A DNA stretch of 14,848 bases from Oscillospiraceae bacterium (GCA_015063655.1 SVTU01000021.1:1-14848); one strand, 5' to 3'. Shown: positions 7,065 through 14,475, counted from the stretch's first letter. Program-made: numbers and translations. Notes: generated by a model from the sequence alone, not told the origin.

Positions 7065-8453
7065 TCACTCCTCTCTGATGGGGGGATGTTGGGGCTTTTC
7101 AATGGCACGCAGTGCCTTTTTGAATTGGAAGAAAAACAGTATGGCCGTAAAGGTAACGGCAAGAACGTCGGCGATCGGCTCGGCACAGTATACGCCGAGC
7201 GTCGGGTCGCTCACAAGGTGTGGCATGAGGAAAATGAGGGGCAGGAGAAGCACGAACTTGCGCACCACCGCCACACTGACAGAGGAGGCCGCCTTGCCGA
7301 GTGAGACGAAGGTCATCTGGCAGGCGATCTGAATACCGAACAACAGCATACCGCCAAAGTAGATGCGCAGTGCACGTGAGGCAAAGGCAATGAGATCGGC
7401 ATCGGGTGTGAAGATGGCAACGAAGGCCGTGGGAAACAGCATGACGGCCGTCCAGATGGATGCCGAGTAGAGGAGGCAGGTTTTGAGCAGGAGCGCATAC
7501 GTGCGCTTCACACGCTCCGCATTGCCCGCTCCGTAGTTATAGCTTAAGATCGGCTGTGCGCCCTGGGCGATGCCCTGAGCGGGGAGCATGGCGAACTGCA
7601 TCACGCTTGTCAGGATGGTCATAGCACCCACGGCAATATCTCCACCGTAGCGGAGCAGAGAGGCGTTGAAGCAAACCGAGATCACGCTCTCGCTTGCCTG
7701 CATGATGAAGGTGGCCGTGCCGAGTGCGAGGCAGGGCAACACGATGCGCGGGGTGGGGAGACAATGCCGAAGCCTGAGCTTGAGCACCGTCCTTTTTCCG
7801 CACAGGAAGCTCAGCACCCATACGCAGGAGAGAGCCTGAGAAAGCACCGTGGCAAGAGCCGCTCCCTTCACACCCATGTCAAGACCGTATATAAAGATCG
7901 GGTCGAGGATCATATTGGAGATCGCCCCCACCGTTACCGAGATCATGGCGGTCCCCGAAAAGCCCTGTGCGGTGATAAAGGCATTCAGCCCCAACGTCAG
8001 CTGTACGAGGACCGTGCCGAGGGCGTAAATGCTCATGTAGTCCGTGGCGTACGAGATGGTATTCTCACTGGCACCGAAGGCGAGGAGTAGCTTCTCGTTC
8101 CAAAGCAGCAATACGGCCGTTAGGATAGCAGACAGTATGACCTGCAGGCCAAAGCATGCGCCAAGCGTTTTTTCGGCACGTGTCATATCGCCCTTGCCCA
8201 TATAGATGGAGGCTCTGGGCGCACCGCCCGAGCTTACGAGGGCGGCAAAGGCGGACACGATCATAATGAGGGGCATGCACACGCCCACGCCCGTGAGTGC
8301 CAGGTCGCCTACCTGCGGCATATGTCCGATAAAGATACGGTCAACGATATTATAGAGCATGTTGATCAGCTGTGCCACCACGGTGGGCAATGCAAGCCGA
8401 AACAGAAGTCTGCCTATGGGGGCAGAGCCGAGCATTTCTTTTTTATCTGTCAT
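7065..8453 (-). CDS. MATE family multidrug/metabolite efflux protein
   Basis: A 462-residue protein with about 12 membrane segments. The opening GRLLFRLALPTVVAQLINMLYNIVDRIFIGH is typical of MATE exporters, as are VGVCMPLIMIVSAFAALVSSGGAPRASIYMGKGD and AQGIAQGAQPILSYNYGAGN in the second half. The family exports drugs, metabolites or siderophores in exchange for Na+ or H+. Closest in style to the MepA/NorM-like branch common in Clostridia. The ATG follows a purine-rich AGGAAAAGAG site. It lies 36 nt after azlD and 4 nt before the aldehyde dehydrogenase. Its link to amino-acid export or to the aldehyde enzyme is suggested only by position. The substrate is unknown. Confidence 0.92.
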   Translation of the reverse strand: MTDKKEMLGSAPIGRLLFRLALPTVVAQLINMLYNIVDRIFIGHMPQVGDLALTGVGVCMPLIMIVSAFAALVSSGGAPRASIYMGKGDMTRAEKTLGACFGLQVILSAILTAVLLLWNEKLLLAFGASENTISYATDYMSIYALGTVLVQLTLGLNAFITAQGFSGTAMISVTVGAISNMILDPIFIYGLDMGVKGAALATVLSQALSCVWVLSFLCGKRTVLKLRLRHCLPTPRIVLPCLALGTATFIMQASESVISVCFNASLLRYGGDIAVGAMTILTSVMQFAMLPAQGIAQGAQPILSYNYGAGNAERVKRTYALLLKTCLLYSASIWTAVMLFPTAFVAIFTPDADLIAFASRALRIYFGGMLLFGIQIACQMTFVSLGKAASSVSVAVVRKFVLLLPLIFLMPHLVSDPTLGVYCAEPIADVLAVTFTAILFFFQFKKALRAIEKPQHPPIREE

Positions 8454-8489
8454 TGAAACTCTTTTCCTTTTTTGTTTTTTTCTATGATC

Positions 8490-8816
8490 TTAGAATACAA
8501 GCTGAACCAACAGCATATAGCAGAGCGTGCCGCATAGGATGCTCAGCAGGGTGTTGCGGCGCCAGACGTACAGCACACCGACCACAGCACATGCGATGAG
8601 CGTGGGTAAAAAGCCTGAAAGTGAGGCAAAGTGCAAGCCCCTTACGCAGTAGACGACCAGCATGCCCATCACCGCAAAGGGCAACAGCTTGCTTAATTTT
8701 TTCACGATTCTCGGGATCCTCTCGCTGTTACGGAAGATCCAAAATGGCAGAAAGCGCAGCAGAGCCGTGATCAGGGCGATAACGGCAACCGTGCCAAGGG
8801 TGCGCCAATCAGTCAT
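8490..8816 (-). CDS. azlD: AzlD-type branched-chain amino acid export subunit
   Basis: A 108-residue, very hydrophobic protein with about four membrane segments. The layout (TLGTVAVIALITALLRFLPFWIF, a short basic loop, then LLPFAVMGMLVVYCV) is typical of AzlD, the small partner of AzlC. Together they form a permease known for export of branched-chain amino acids and their toxic analogues (azaleucine in Bacillus). The ATG lies within the end of azlC, with an 8-nt overlap, indicating translational coupling. Length is normal for the family. The true substrate in this organism is not shown by sequence; related pairs move other amino acids. Confidence 0.88.
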   Translation of the reverse strand: MTDWRTLGTVAVIALITALLRFLPFWIFRNSERIPRIVKKLSKLLPFAVMGMLVVYCVRGLHFASLSGFLPTLIACAVVGVLYVWRRNTLLSILCGTLCYMLLVQLVF

Positions 8817-9492
8817 GCTGCGCCTCCTCTCGGTACAGGCAGAGCAGGAGAGTCATGATCAGCATGGCGGGGATCAAAAAATGCTCACTGCCGAATAGGA
8901 GCAGGCAGAGAAGCGAGACTGCCACGCCGATGACGGCGGGCGTGTGCCGCTTGTTGCTCAGCCATTGCTCAAGGAAAATGGTGAGAAAGAGAGCTGTGAG
9001 GGCAAAGTCGATCCCCTCGCTGTTAAAGGGGATCAGCGTGCCTGCCACAGCACCCGCCACCGAGCCCGACACCCAATAGAGGTGGTTGAGCAGAGAGACG
9101 AAAAGGCGGTAATGATTTTTCTGCTCGGGGGGAATGGCGGGATTGTCTGTGCATAGCAGGGAATAGGTCTCGTCGGTGAGGGCAAAGATCAGATACGGCT
9201 TTTTCTTGCCCGTCCCCTTGTAAGGCTCCAGCATGGATATACCGTAAAACAGGTGTCTGGCATTGACCATGAGGGTGGTCAGGGCTACCGTGATGAGCGA
9301 CGCTCCGCCCGAAAGAAGCCCCACGGCAACGTACTGCATCGAGCCCGCATAGATCAAAAGGCTCATCAAGAATGCCAGCAGTATGCCGTAGCCTGCGGAC
9401 CGTAGTATCATGCCAAAGCCAAAGCCAAGCACAAGATAGCCCGTCAGCACGGGGAGCGTGTCTATACATGCGGCCTTGAACGTTTGCTTCAT
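8809..9492 (-). CDS. azlC: AzlC-type branched-chain amino acid export permease
   Basis: A 227-residue membrane protein matching AzlC. The N-terminal DTLPVLTGYLVLGFGFGMI, the LLIYAGSMQYVAVGLL block and the VALTTLMVNARHLFYGISM segment are family hallmarks, followed by ALTDETYSLL. AzlC pairs with AzlD to export branched-chain amino acids. The start has an AGGAGG site 6 nt from ATG. The gene overlaps azlD by 8 nt. A promoter with an extended -10 lies upstream, and there is no regulator such as azlB within the window, so control may act through the small palindrome at its predicted transcript start. It is likely the first gene of the long minus-strand run. Confidence 0.92.
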   Translation of the reverse strand: MKQTFKAACIDTLPVLTGYLVLGFGFGMILRSAGYGILLAFLMSLLIYAGSMQYVAVGLLSGGASLITVALTTLMVNARHLFYGISMLEPYKGTGKKKPYLIFALTDETYSLLCTDNPAIPPEQKNHYRLFVSLLNHLYWVSGSVAGAVAGTLIPFNSEGIDFALTALFLTIFLEQWLSNKRHTPAVIGVAVSLLCLLLFGSEHFLIPAMLIMTLLLCLYREEAQHD

Positions 9493-9566
9493 GTGTCTCC
9501 TCCTGTGTGCGGGTGGTTTTGTCTGCTTGCGTGCGCTAAGCAGGCCTATGCAGACGTATTACGTAC

Positions 9567-9595
9567 ATTATAGCATATTTTGGGGTATCATGCAA
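9567..9595 (-). promoter_or_regulatory. Promoter of azlC and probably the following operon
   Basis: Minus strand: TATAAT (complement of 9567-9572) preceded by TG in an extended -10 (TGCTATAAT), with TTGCAT (complement of 9590-9595) 17 nt upstream. The -35 matches only in its TTG. The predicted start is near 9560, where a small palindrome ACGTATTACGT (9554-9564) sits. The leader to the azlC ATG is about 68 nt and contains an 8-bp imperfect hairpin, 9521-9528 with 9538-9545. Confidence 0.7.
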
Positions 9596-9615
9596 CCTTT
9601 TTGCCACTTTTAGGA

Positions 9616-9660
9616 CGTTAAAAAAGCAAGGGTGTGGCGGTTTTTTGCCACACCCTTGCT
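9616..9660 (-). terminator. Intrinsic terminator after the DAHP synthase gene
   Basis: A 14-bp perfect inverted repeat (9625-9638 with 9647-9660, 8-nt loop) is followed on the minus strand by a run of Ts (9620-9625). It begins about 10 nt after the DAHP synthase stop codon and separates that gene from the azlC promoter. Confidence 0.92.
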
Positions 9661-9670
9661 GCAAGAGCTT

Positions 9671-10699
9671 TTACAGCTTTTCGGCAAGGTCGAGAATAAG
9701 ACGCTCGGTCTTTTCCCAGCCAAGGCAGGGGTCGGTGATGGATTTGCCGTATACGTGCTCGCCGATGCTCTGCGCACCGTCCTCAATGTAGCTTTCGATC
9801 ATCAAGCCCTTCACAAGCCGCTTGATATCGGCATTTTGATTGCGGCTGTGCACGATATCCTTAGCAATGCGTACCTGCTCCAGGTACTTTTTGCCCGAGT
9901 TATTGTGGTTGGTATCCACGATCACGGAGGGATTGGTCAGCTTGGATTTCTCATACAGCTCCTCCACACGCAGCAGATCCTCATAGTGGTAGTTGGATGC
10001 GCTTCTGCCCGCATAGTCGATATAGCCTCGGAGAATGGCATGCGTGTAGGGGTTGCCATCGCTGGTGACCTCCCAGCCACGGTAAATGAAGGTGTGGCTA
10101 GACTGCGCCGCCACGATGGCGTTCATCATAACACTGAGGTCACCACCCGTGGGATTCTTCATGCCAACGGGGGCTTCGATGCCGCTGGATACCAGCCTGT
10201 GCTCCTGGTTTTCTACCGAGCGTGCGCCGATGGCAACGTAGGAGAGCAGGTCGGAGAGATAGCGGTAATTGGCGGGGTAGAGCATTTCGTCCGCGCAGGA
10301 GAAATCGTAGTCGCGCAGGGCGGCCAGGTGAAGCTCACGGATGGCAACGATGCCCTTGTACATATCGGGCTTTTCATCGGGGTCGGGCTGATGGAGCATG
10401 CCCTTGTAGCCCTGCCCCGTGGTGCGGGGCTTGTTGGTATAGATACGGGGAATGATGATGATCTTATCGGACACCTGCTCCTCAATGCGGCGCAGACGGG
10501 AGATATAGTCAAGCACAGGCTCGCTGTGGTCGGCAGAGCAAGGGCCGATGATCAGAATAAATTTATCCGAGCTTCCGTCAAATACGGCACGGATGCTTTC
10601 GTCACGGGCAGCCTTGATTTGCTTCATGCGCTCGGTCAAGGCGTATTCCTGCTTGACCTCCTGGGGGATGGGGAGCTTTCTGTGGAAATTCATGGACAT
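9671..10699 (-). CDS. aroF: 3-deoxy-7-phosphoheptulonate (DAHP) synthase, class I
   Basis: A 342-residue class I (AroFGH-type) DAHP synthase. It condenses phosphoenolpyruvate with erythrose 4-phosphate in the first step of the shikimate pathway in the cytoplasm. The metal ligands expected from E. coli AroG are all present: Cys54 in IGPCSADH, His265 in DTNHNNSGK, Glu302 in MIESYIEDG and Asp323 in SITDPCLGWE. The substrate motif PRTTGQGYKG (91-100) is also intact. Length is close to the E. coli enzymes (about 350). The ATG at 10699 has a GAGG site 9 nt upstream; an internal ATG two codons later is less well placed. The gene stands alone between a T-box leader and a terminator. Whether the enzyme is also inhibited by phenylalanine, tyrosine or tryptophan cannot be told here. 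Confidence 0.95.
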   Translation of the reverse strand: MSMNFHRKLPIPQEVKQEYALTERMKQIKAARDESIRAVFDGSSDKFILIIGPCSADHSEPVLDYISRLRRIEEQVSDKIIIIPRIYTNKPRTTGQGYKGMLHQPDPDEKPDMYKGIVAIRELHLAALRDYDFSCADEMLYPANYRYLSDLLSYVAIGARSVENQEHRLVSSGIEAPVGMKNPTGGDLSVMMNAIVAAQSSHTFIYRGWEVTSDGNPYTHAILRGYIDYAGRSASNYHYEDLLRVEELYEKSKLTNPSVIVDTNHNNSGKKYLEQVRIAKDIVHSRNQNADIKRLVKGLMIESYIEDGAQSIGEHVYGKSITDPCLGWEKTERLILDLAEKL

Positions 10700-10752
10700 G
10701 ATGTATTACCTCTTTTCTATAGTTTCCATAAAAAATGTATGTAACGGGGAAG

Positions 10753-10793
10753 GAACAAAAAGTCCTCTGCATTCCAAAAGGAATACAGAGGAC
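10753..10793 (-). terminator. Regulated terminator of the T-box leader
   Basis: The stem pairs GTCCTCTGTATTCC with GGAATGCAGAGGAC around a four-T loop, with one G-U pair, followed by five Ts and GTT. It lies just downstream of the T-box sequence, as expected for the alternative terminator of the leader. Confidence 0.92.
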
Positions 10794-11037
10794 GAGATTG
10801 ACGATCCCGTGGTACCACCTCAGTTTGCCGACGCCTTGCGGCGCCTGCCTTATCAGGTACGAAAAATACCTTAGTTCTGTAACGGGAACGCCCGTTGCAT
10901 CCTACTACGGATCTCTCCGATTCAGTGCACTGCTAACAGAATGAATTCGAGAAGGACGCCCCCATTGCCTCGCACCGAACGGCAACTCTCTCCAGGTTCT
11001 TTCCCACCTACTGGTTTCTGCTCTTCGCATTTGTGAT
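10753..11037 (-). promoter_or_regulatory. T-box riboswitch, predicted tRNA-Phe specific, controlling aroF
   Basis: A leader of about 285 nt on the minus strand with T-box landmarks in order. The AGUA strand of the Stem I internal loop is the complement of 11009-11012. AGAGAG is at 10986-10991 and the apical GGUGCGA at 10970-10976. The specifier strand GAA-UUC-A has UUC at 10943-10945. The helix next to the specifier loop can form (AGCAGAA with UUCUGUU). The T-box sequence GAGGTGGTACCACGGGA is at 10805-10821. A strong terminator (stem 10762-10793, T-tract 10753-10761) follows. In the known mechanism, uncharged tRNA pairs with the specifier and the T-box bulge, forms the antiterminator and allows readthrough. 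UUC is a phenylalanine codon, which suits the first enzyme of aromatic amino acid synthesis. The class is certain; the specifier call is by eye. Confidence 0.93.
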
Positions 11038-11043
11038 GTAGGC

Positions 11044-11072
11044 ATTATATCACGTTAAAGCGGTAAAGTCAA
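11044..11072 (-). promoter_or_regulatory. Promoter of the T-box leader and aroF
   Basis: Minus strand: TTGACT (complement of 11067-11072), a 17-nt spacer and TATAAT (complement of 11044-11049). The -35 starts only 18 nt after the symporter stop codon. The predicted start is near 11037, just ahead of the T-box Stem I. Confidence 0.88.
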
Positions 11073-11090
11073 GAGCTTTTTGAAAAAAAG

Positions 11091-12650
11091 TTAATCTTCC
11101 TTTCGGCAATCCTCAAAGAGTGTGTTGATGCGCTCCTGCTCGGTTGCCTTGTTCTTGGTCAGAAGGCTGACAACGGGAACGACGACCGAGGAAACGGCCA
11201 TGGCGATCACGCCCATCTCGGGGGACTTGGCTGCCGCTGCGGCAAAGCCCGAGCTCAGCGAAATAACAAGCGTGGCACCGCCCACGGTCAAAAGCCCCGA
11301 AAGGATACCCGCATAAGCCCCGATCTTGGTGATCCTCTTGGAGAACAGCCCCCAGAGGTACGGGCCGATGAAGCAGCCCGATACGATACCCCAAGAGAAG
11401 GACATCAGGCTTACGATGATCGGAATGTTCTGCGTAGCGAAGACGAAGGAGCAGACAATAAAGGTCAGACAGAGCAGCCTTGTCAGAAGCATTTGCTTTT
11501 GTTGGGGGATCTTGTGCTTGCTGACGGAGGGAATCAGATCGACTGCCACGGCAGACGCTGAGGTCAGAACGACCGCCTCAAGGGTAGACATGGAGGCCGA
11601 GAGCAGAAGGATCATGATGAGAGCGAGCAAAAGCAGACCCAAGGTGCCGCCGCTAAGCACCTTCATCAGGACAGCGGGAATGACCGAGTCAATGCCGCCC
11701 TCGGGGAGCTGACCGCCGAGAATCAGGCGAGACGTGCTGCCCACCAAATAAGCACCGCAGCCAATTACAAGGCAAAAGATGGTGGAAATCACGGTTCCTC
11801 GCTTGATGGCTGCCTTATCCTTGATGGCGTAGAATTTGCCGATCATTTGAGGAAGTCCCCACGTGCCAAAGCTTGTCAGCATGATATTGAAGCAAAGAAA
11901 TTTGAAGGCCGAGCCTCCGAATATGCTGGTTAGTTGAGTGCCTGTTGTGGGATTGGGGTCGTTCGGAAGCGGCTCAAAGCTTCTGAGATTTTCCATAAGC
12001 CCCGTTATACCGCCCACCGCACTGTGAGACAACACGGCGATGACCAAGCAAACAACACCCACGATCATGATCACGCCCTGCACAAGATTGGTGTATGCCG
12101 TGGCGATGTATCCGCCTGCCACCAGATATACGGCAGTCAGGCAGGCAATGATGAGCATCCACACCCAAGTTTGGATGCTCGGGAAGACAGCACTGAACAG
12201 AGAGCCAAGTCCCTTGTAAACGGCGGCAGAGTAAGGAACGAGGAATACAAAGATGATGACGGATGCCAGTATCTTCATGCCCTTAGCGCCGTATCTTTTC
12301 TCAAAGTAATCGGGCATGGTTCTTGCGTTTAGCCTTTTGGTCATTCTTCTGGTGCGGTTGGCAAACAAAAGCCAGGACAAAAGGCAGCCGATCAGCGTGT
12401 TTCCAATGCCGATCCACAGCGCACCGATGCCAATGTTCCAACCGTGCTGACCCGCATATCCGATAAATACCACCGCCGAAAAGTAAGCACTTCCGTATGC
12501 AAAGGCCGTTGACCATGCGCCGATTTTGCGGCCGCCCACCAAAAAGCCGTCAAGCGTTTTGGATCTGCCGTAGCTGATACAGCCGATGACCGTCATGGCC
12601 GCAGCGTATAAGGCCAAGGCAATAACGGTGAATATTTGTGCCTGTTGCAT
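11091..12650 (-). CDS. Sodium:solute symporter (SSS family)
   Basis: A 519-residue membrane protein with about 13 hydrophobic segments, the usual SSS plan. Visible signatures are SKTLDGFLVGGRKIGAWS early, YLVAGGYIATAYTNLVQGVIM near the middle, and a SASMSTLEAVVLTSASAVAVDL block resembling the Na+-site region of PutP/PanF relatives. The family imports solutes such as proline, pantothenate, sugars or carboxylates with sodium. The substrate cannot be assigned. The start has a GGAGG site 9 nt from the ATG. A consensus promoter and a LysR-type regulator gene lie divergently upstream, with a likely operator at about -65, so transport is probably controlled by that regulator. The tail ends in a charged segment (NKATEQERINTLFEDCRKED). 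No strong terminator separates it from the downstream T-box promoter. Confidence 0.92.
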   Translation of the reverse strand: MQQAQIFTVIALALYAAAMTVIGCISYGRSKTLDGFLVGGRKIGAWSTAFAYGSAYFSAVVFIGYAGQHGWNIGIGALWIGIGNTLIGCLLSWLLFANRTRRMTKRLNARTMPDYFEKRYGAKGMKILASVIIFVFLVPYSAAVYKGLGSLFSAVFPSIQTWVWMLIIACLTAVYLVAGGYIATAYTNLVQGVIMIVGVVCLVIAVLSHSAVGGITGLMENLRSFEPLPNDPNPTTGTQLTSIFGGSAFKFLCFNIMLTSFGTWGLPQMIGKFYAIKDKAAIKRGTVISTIFCLVIGCGAYLVGSTSRLILGGQLPEGGIDSVIPAVLMKVLSGGTLGLLLLALIMILLLSASMSTLEAVVLTSASAVAVDLIPSVSKHKIPQQKQMLLTRLLCLTFIVCSFVFATQNIPIIVSLMSFSWGIVSGCFIGPYLWGLFSKRITKIGAYAGILSGLLTVGGATLVISLSSGFAAAAAKSPEMGVIAMAVSSVVVPVVSLLTKNKATEQERINTLFEDCRKED

Positions 12651-12718
12651 GGTGTGCTACCTCCAAGGTCTGTCCCGAATCTTTTTTTGAGCGTTTTCAA
12701 AAAAATATTGAAAAGGAC

Positions 12719-12747
12719 TTGTTTTTTGCATGGCTTTATTATATAAT
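12719..12747 (+). promoter_or_regulatory. Possible promoter of the LysR-type regulator gene
   Basis: Plus strand: TTGTTT (12719-12724), a 17-nt spacer and TATAAT (12742-12747). Its -10 overlaps by two bases the -10 of the divergent symporter promoter. The -35 is weak (three of six consensus bases). Predicted start near 12754. Confidence 0.5.
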
Positions 12748-12766
12748 AGTCCCAAGCATTAGTCAA
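12738..12766 (-). promoter_or_regulatory. Promoter of the symporter gene
   Basis: Minus strand: TTGACT (complement of 12761-12766), 17 nt, TATAAT (complement of 12738-12743). Predicted start near 12731, leader about 80 nt. The leader contains a weak 7-bp AT-rich hairpin (12694-12700 with 12708-12714) of unclear meaning. Confidence 0.85.
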
Positions 12767-12788
12767 GCGAATGGTTTTGATGTTTGCT

Positions 12789-12803
12789 ATCGAAATTTTC
12801 GAT
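12789..12803. promoter_or_regulatory. Candidate LysR-type operator (T-N11-A palindrome)
   Basis: ATCGAAATTTTCGAT is a perfect palindrome with 7-bp arms and a one-base centre, and it contains the T-N11-A core typical of LysR-type binding sites. Its centre (12796) is at about -65 from the predicted symporter start, the usual position of the primary LysR-type recognition site. It also lies within the predicted leader of the regulator gene, 14 nt before the ATG, where binding could repress the regulator itself. Confidence 0.7.
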
Positions 12804-12817
12804 GATGGAGAAGCGGT

Positions 12818-13708
12818 ATGGAATTACGGAATTTGATCACCTTTATTCACGTGGCGGAGCAGGGGAGCTTTACGAGAGCGGCGGAGCAGCTGGGCTATTC
12901 TCAGTCCACTGTTTCCTTTCAGATCAAGCAGCTGGAGGACGAGCTTGGCTGTTTGCTGTTTGAGCGCATCAATCACACCATCACGCTGACCGAGCGTGGG
13001 CGGGAGCTTGTGTCCTATGCGCATAGAATCCGTGCGCTGACCGACGATTTTAAGGAGAATTTAACGAAGGAGGAGGCGTGCAACGGGCACATTCACATCG
13101 TGACCCCCGATTCGGTCTGCGAGGAGCTGATATACGCCCATTACATTGCGTTTCACCAGAAATACCCCAAAATCTCCATTCAGTTTACCACGGCGGACAC
13201 CTCGGTCATGTTCGATATGCTTGACCACAACGAGGCCGATGCGATCATCACGCTGGATAGCCATTCCTATCGCAAGGATTATATCATTGCCAAGGAAGAC
13301 CCGCTTTCGATGCATTTCGTTACGAATGCCAAATCGAAATGGGCGGGCAAGCGAGGCATCAAGGTGGCGGACATTGCGGGCGAGCCGTTTATTCTGACCG
13401 AATACGGGCAGGGCTACCGCCGTGTGTTTGATAAGGAGCTGGCCAAAAAATCCCTGGAGATCACGCCCGTTTTGGAGATCGGAAGAACGGATATGATCAC
13501 GCATCTTTTGGCCGAGAGCGATATGATCTCCTTTTTGCCCGACTTTGTGACCAAAAGGCTGATCGAGGAGGGCGTTTTGTGCTATCTTGACGTGTGTGAC
13601 GTGAAGGTGGATATTTGGAAGCAGCTGATCTATCATAAGAATAAATGGATGTCCAAGAGCCTGCGTGCCTTTATCGACTACCTCAAGCAGCATGAATTTT
13701 CGAATTGA
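12818..13708 (+). CDS. LysR-type transcriptional regulator
   Basis: A 296-residue protein of standard LysR-type length. Residues 1-60 form the winged helix-turn-helix: MELRNLITFIHVAEQGSFTRAA, then LGYSQSTVSFQIKQLEDELGCLLFER (about 25-50) and TLTERGRELVSYA. The remainder, from about residue 88 (GHIHIVTPDSV), is the two-lobed substrate-binding-like effector domain. Such proteins act as tetramers and usually control a divergent gene, here the sodium symporter. The effector is probably the transported solute or a derivative (inference). The start has a GGAGAAG site and no better in-frame alternative. The gene and its operator share the intergenic region with the symporter promoter. Confidence 0.94.
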   Translation: MELRNLITFIHVAEQGSFTRAAEQLGYSQSTVSFQIKQLEDELGCLLFERINHTITLTERGRELVSYAHRIRALTDDFKENLTKEEACNGHIHIVTPDSVCEELIYAHYIAFHQKYPKISIQFTTADTSVMFDMLDHNEADAIITLDSHSYRKDYIIAKEDPLSMHFVTNAKSKWAGKRGIKVADIAGEPFILTEYGQGYRRVFDKELAKKSLEITPVLEIGRTDMITHLLAESDMISFLPDFVTKRLIEEGVLCYLDVCDVKVDIWKQLIYHKNKWMSKSLRAFIDYLKQHEFSN

Positions 13709-13722
13709 AGGGCGATTGCCTC

Positions 13723-13751
13723 TTGCGCATGGCGGGAGGTTGTGATATAAT
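13723..13751 (+). promoter_or_regulatory. Promoter of the HAD phosphatase gene
   Basis: Plus strand: TTGCGC (13723-13728), 17 nt, TATAAT (13746-13751). The -10 is consensus and the -35 matches in TTG only. It lies in the 90-nt gap after the LysR-type gene, so the phosphatase gene can be transcribed independently. Confidence 0.65.
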
Positions 13752-13798
13752 GAAGCAAAGCGTGATGCTTTACAGAACCGGAGCAAGGAGAGAGGACT

Positions 13799-14422
13799 AT
13801 GCTGAAATACGAGCATTTTATTTTTGATTTTGACGGGACGCTGTCGGATAGCTACCCTGCCTTTACCAAGGCTGCCAAGATCACGGCCGACCGCTACGGC
13901 GTGCCTGCCGATGAGGAGCAGATCTACTATCTGCTGAAAAAATACAGCACGGTGCATTTGTTTAACACCCTGGATTTCGGGGAGCACCGAGACAGGGCGT
14001 ATGCGGAATTTAAGCTTCTGTACGAGGAGCTTTTGCGCACCGAGGCTGTGCCACTTGACGGTGTGACCGAACTGTTGACCTATATTCGGGAGAGGGGCGG
14101 CAAGTCCTACGTCTATTCGCACAGCGGCGACGTGGTGCTGCACAACGCCAAGCGTTGGGGTATTCACGGCTATTTTGAGGATTATATGTTGGGGGATAAG
14201 AGCTATCCCCGCAAGCCCGCACCCGATGCCCTTTTGGTGCTATTGAACAGACACGGCTTGGATCCCCGCACCTGCGTGATGATCGGCGACCGTGACATTG
14301 ACGTGCTGGCAGGGGCGAATGCGGGTATGGACGGCATTCTCATCGATGACGGAGACTATTATCCCGAGCTTGCCGTTACCTACCGAGTGCATAGCCTTTG
14401 GCAGGTAAAGGATTGCTTATAA
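13799..14422 (+). CDS. HAD-superfamily hydrolase, phosphoglycolate-phosphatase-like
   Basis: A 207-residue haloacid dehalogenase-type hydrolase with all four catalytic motifs. Motif I is DFDGTLSD with nucleophile Asp10 and acid/base Asp12. Motif II is the serine in YSHSG (Ser107). Motif III is Lys139 in RKPAPD. Motif IV is GDRDIDVLA with Asp164 and Asp168 for Mg2+. The segment between about residues 18 and 85 is a helical cap (type C1), as in Gph, PGMB and related small-molecule phosphatases. It most likely removes phosphate from a small cytoplasmic metabolite; the exact substrate cannot be given. The ATG follows an AAGGAG/GAGAGG-rich stretch. It converges on trpB across a shared terminator and has no clear functional tie to its neighbours. 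Confidence 0.9.
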   Translation: MLKYEHFIFDFDGTLSDSYPAFTKAAKITADRYGVPADEEQIYYLLKKYSTVHLFNTLDFGEHRDRAYAEFKLLYEELLRTEAVPLDGVTELLTYIRERGGKSYVYSHSGDVVLHNAKRWGIHGYFEDYMLGDKSYPRKPAPDALLVLLNRHGLDPRTCVMIGDRDIDVLAGANAGMDGILIDDGDYYPELAVTYRVHSLWQVKDCL

Positions 14423-14467
14423 AATCAAGGAGCGGGTGACCCATGTGGGTCACCCGCTCCTTGATTT
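14422..14467. terminator. Bidirectional terminator between the HAD gene and trpB
   Basis: A perfect 22-bp inverted repeat (14422-14443 with 14446-14467) whose flanking A/T runs serve both directions. It begins at the last base of the HAD stop codon and ends 8 nt before the trpB stop codon, so it can end both convergent transcripts. Confidence 0.93.
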
Positions 14468-14475
14468 CCTTCATT

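Noticed and set aside
5510..7078. A 522-codon plus-strand open frame opposite the aldehyde dehydrogenase gene
   Set aside because: No domain or plausible start context, and the opposite strand encodes a complete aldehyde dehydrogenase. The same applies to the plus-strand frames at 878-1699, 2575-3387 and 9632-10744, and to the minus-strand frame at 13061-14167 opposite the LysR and HAD genes.
7061..7186. Upstream extension of the aldehyde dehydrogenase by 42 codons
   Set aside because: It overlaps the MATE coding end, is proline- and serine-rich unlike the family, and the ATG at 7060 has a good ribosome binding site.
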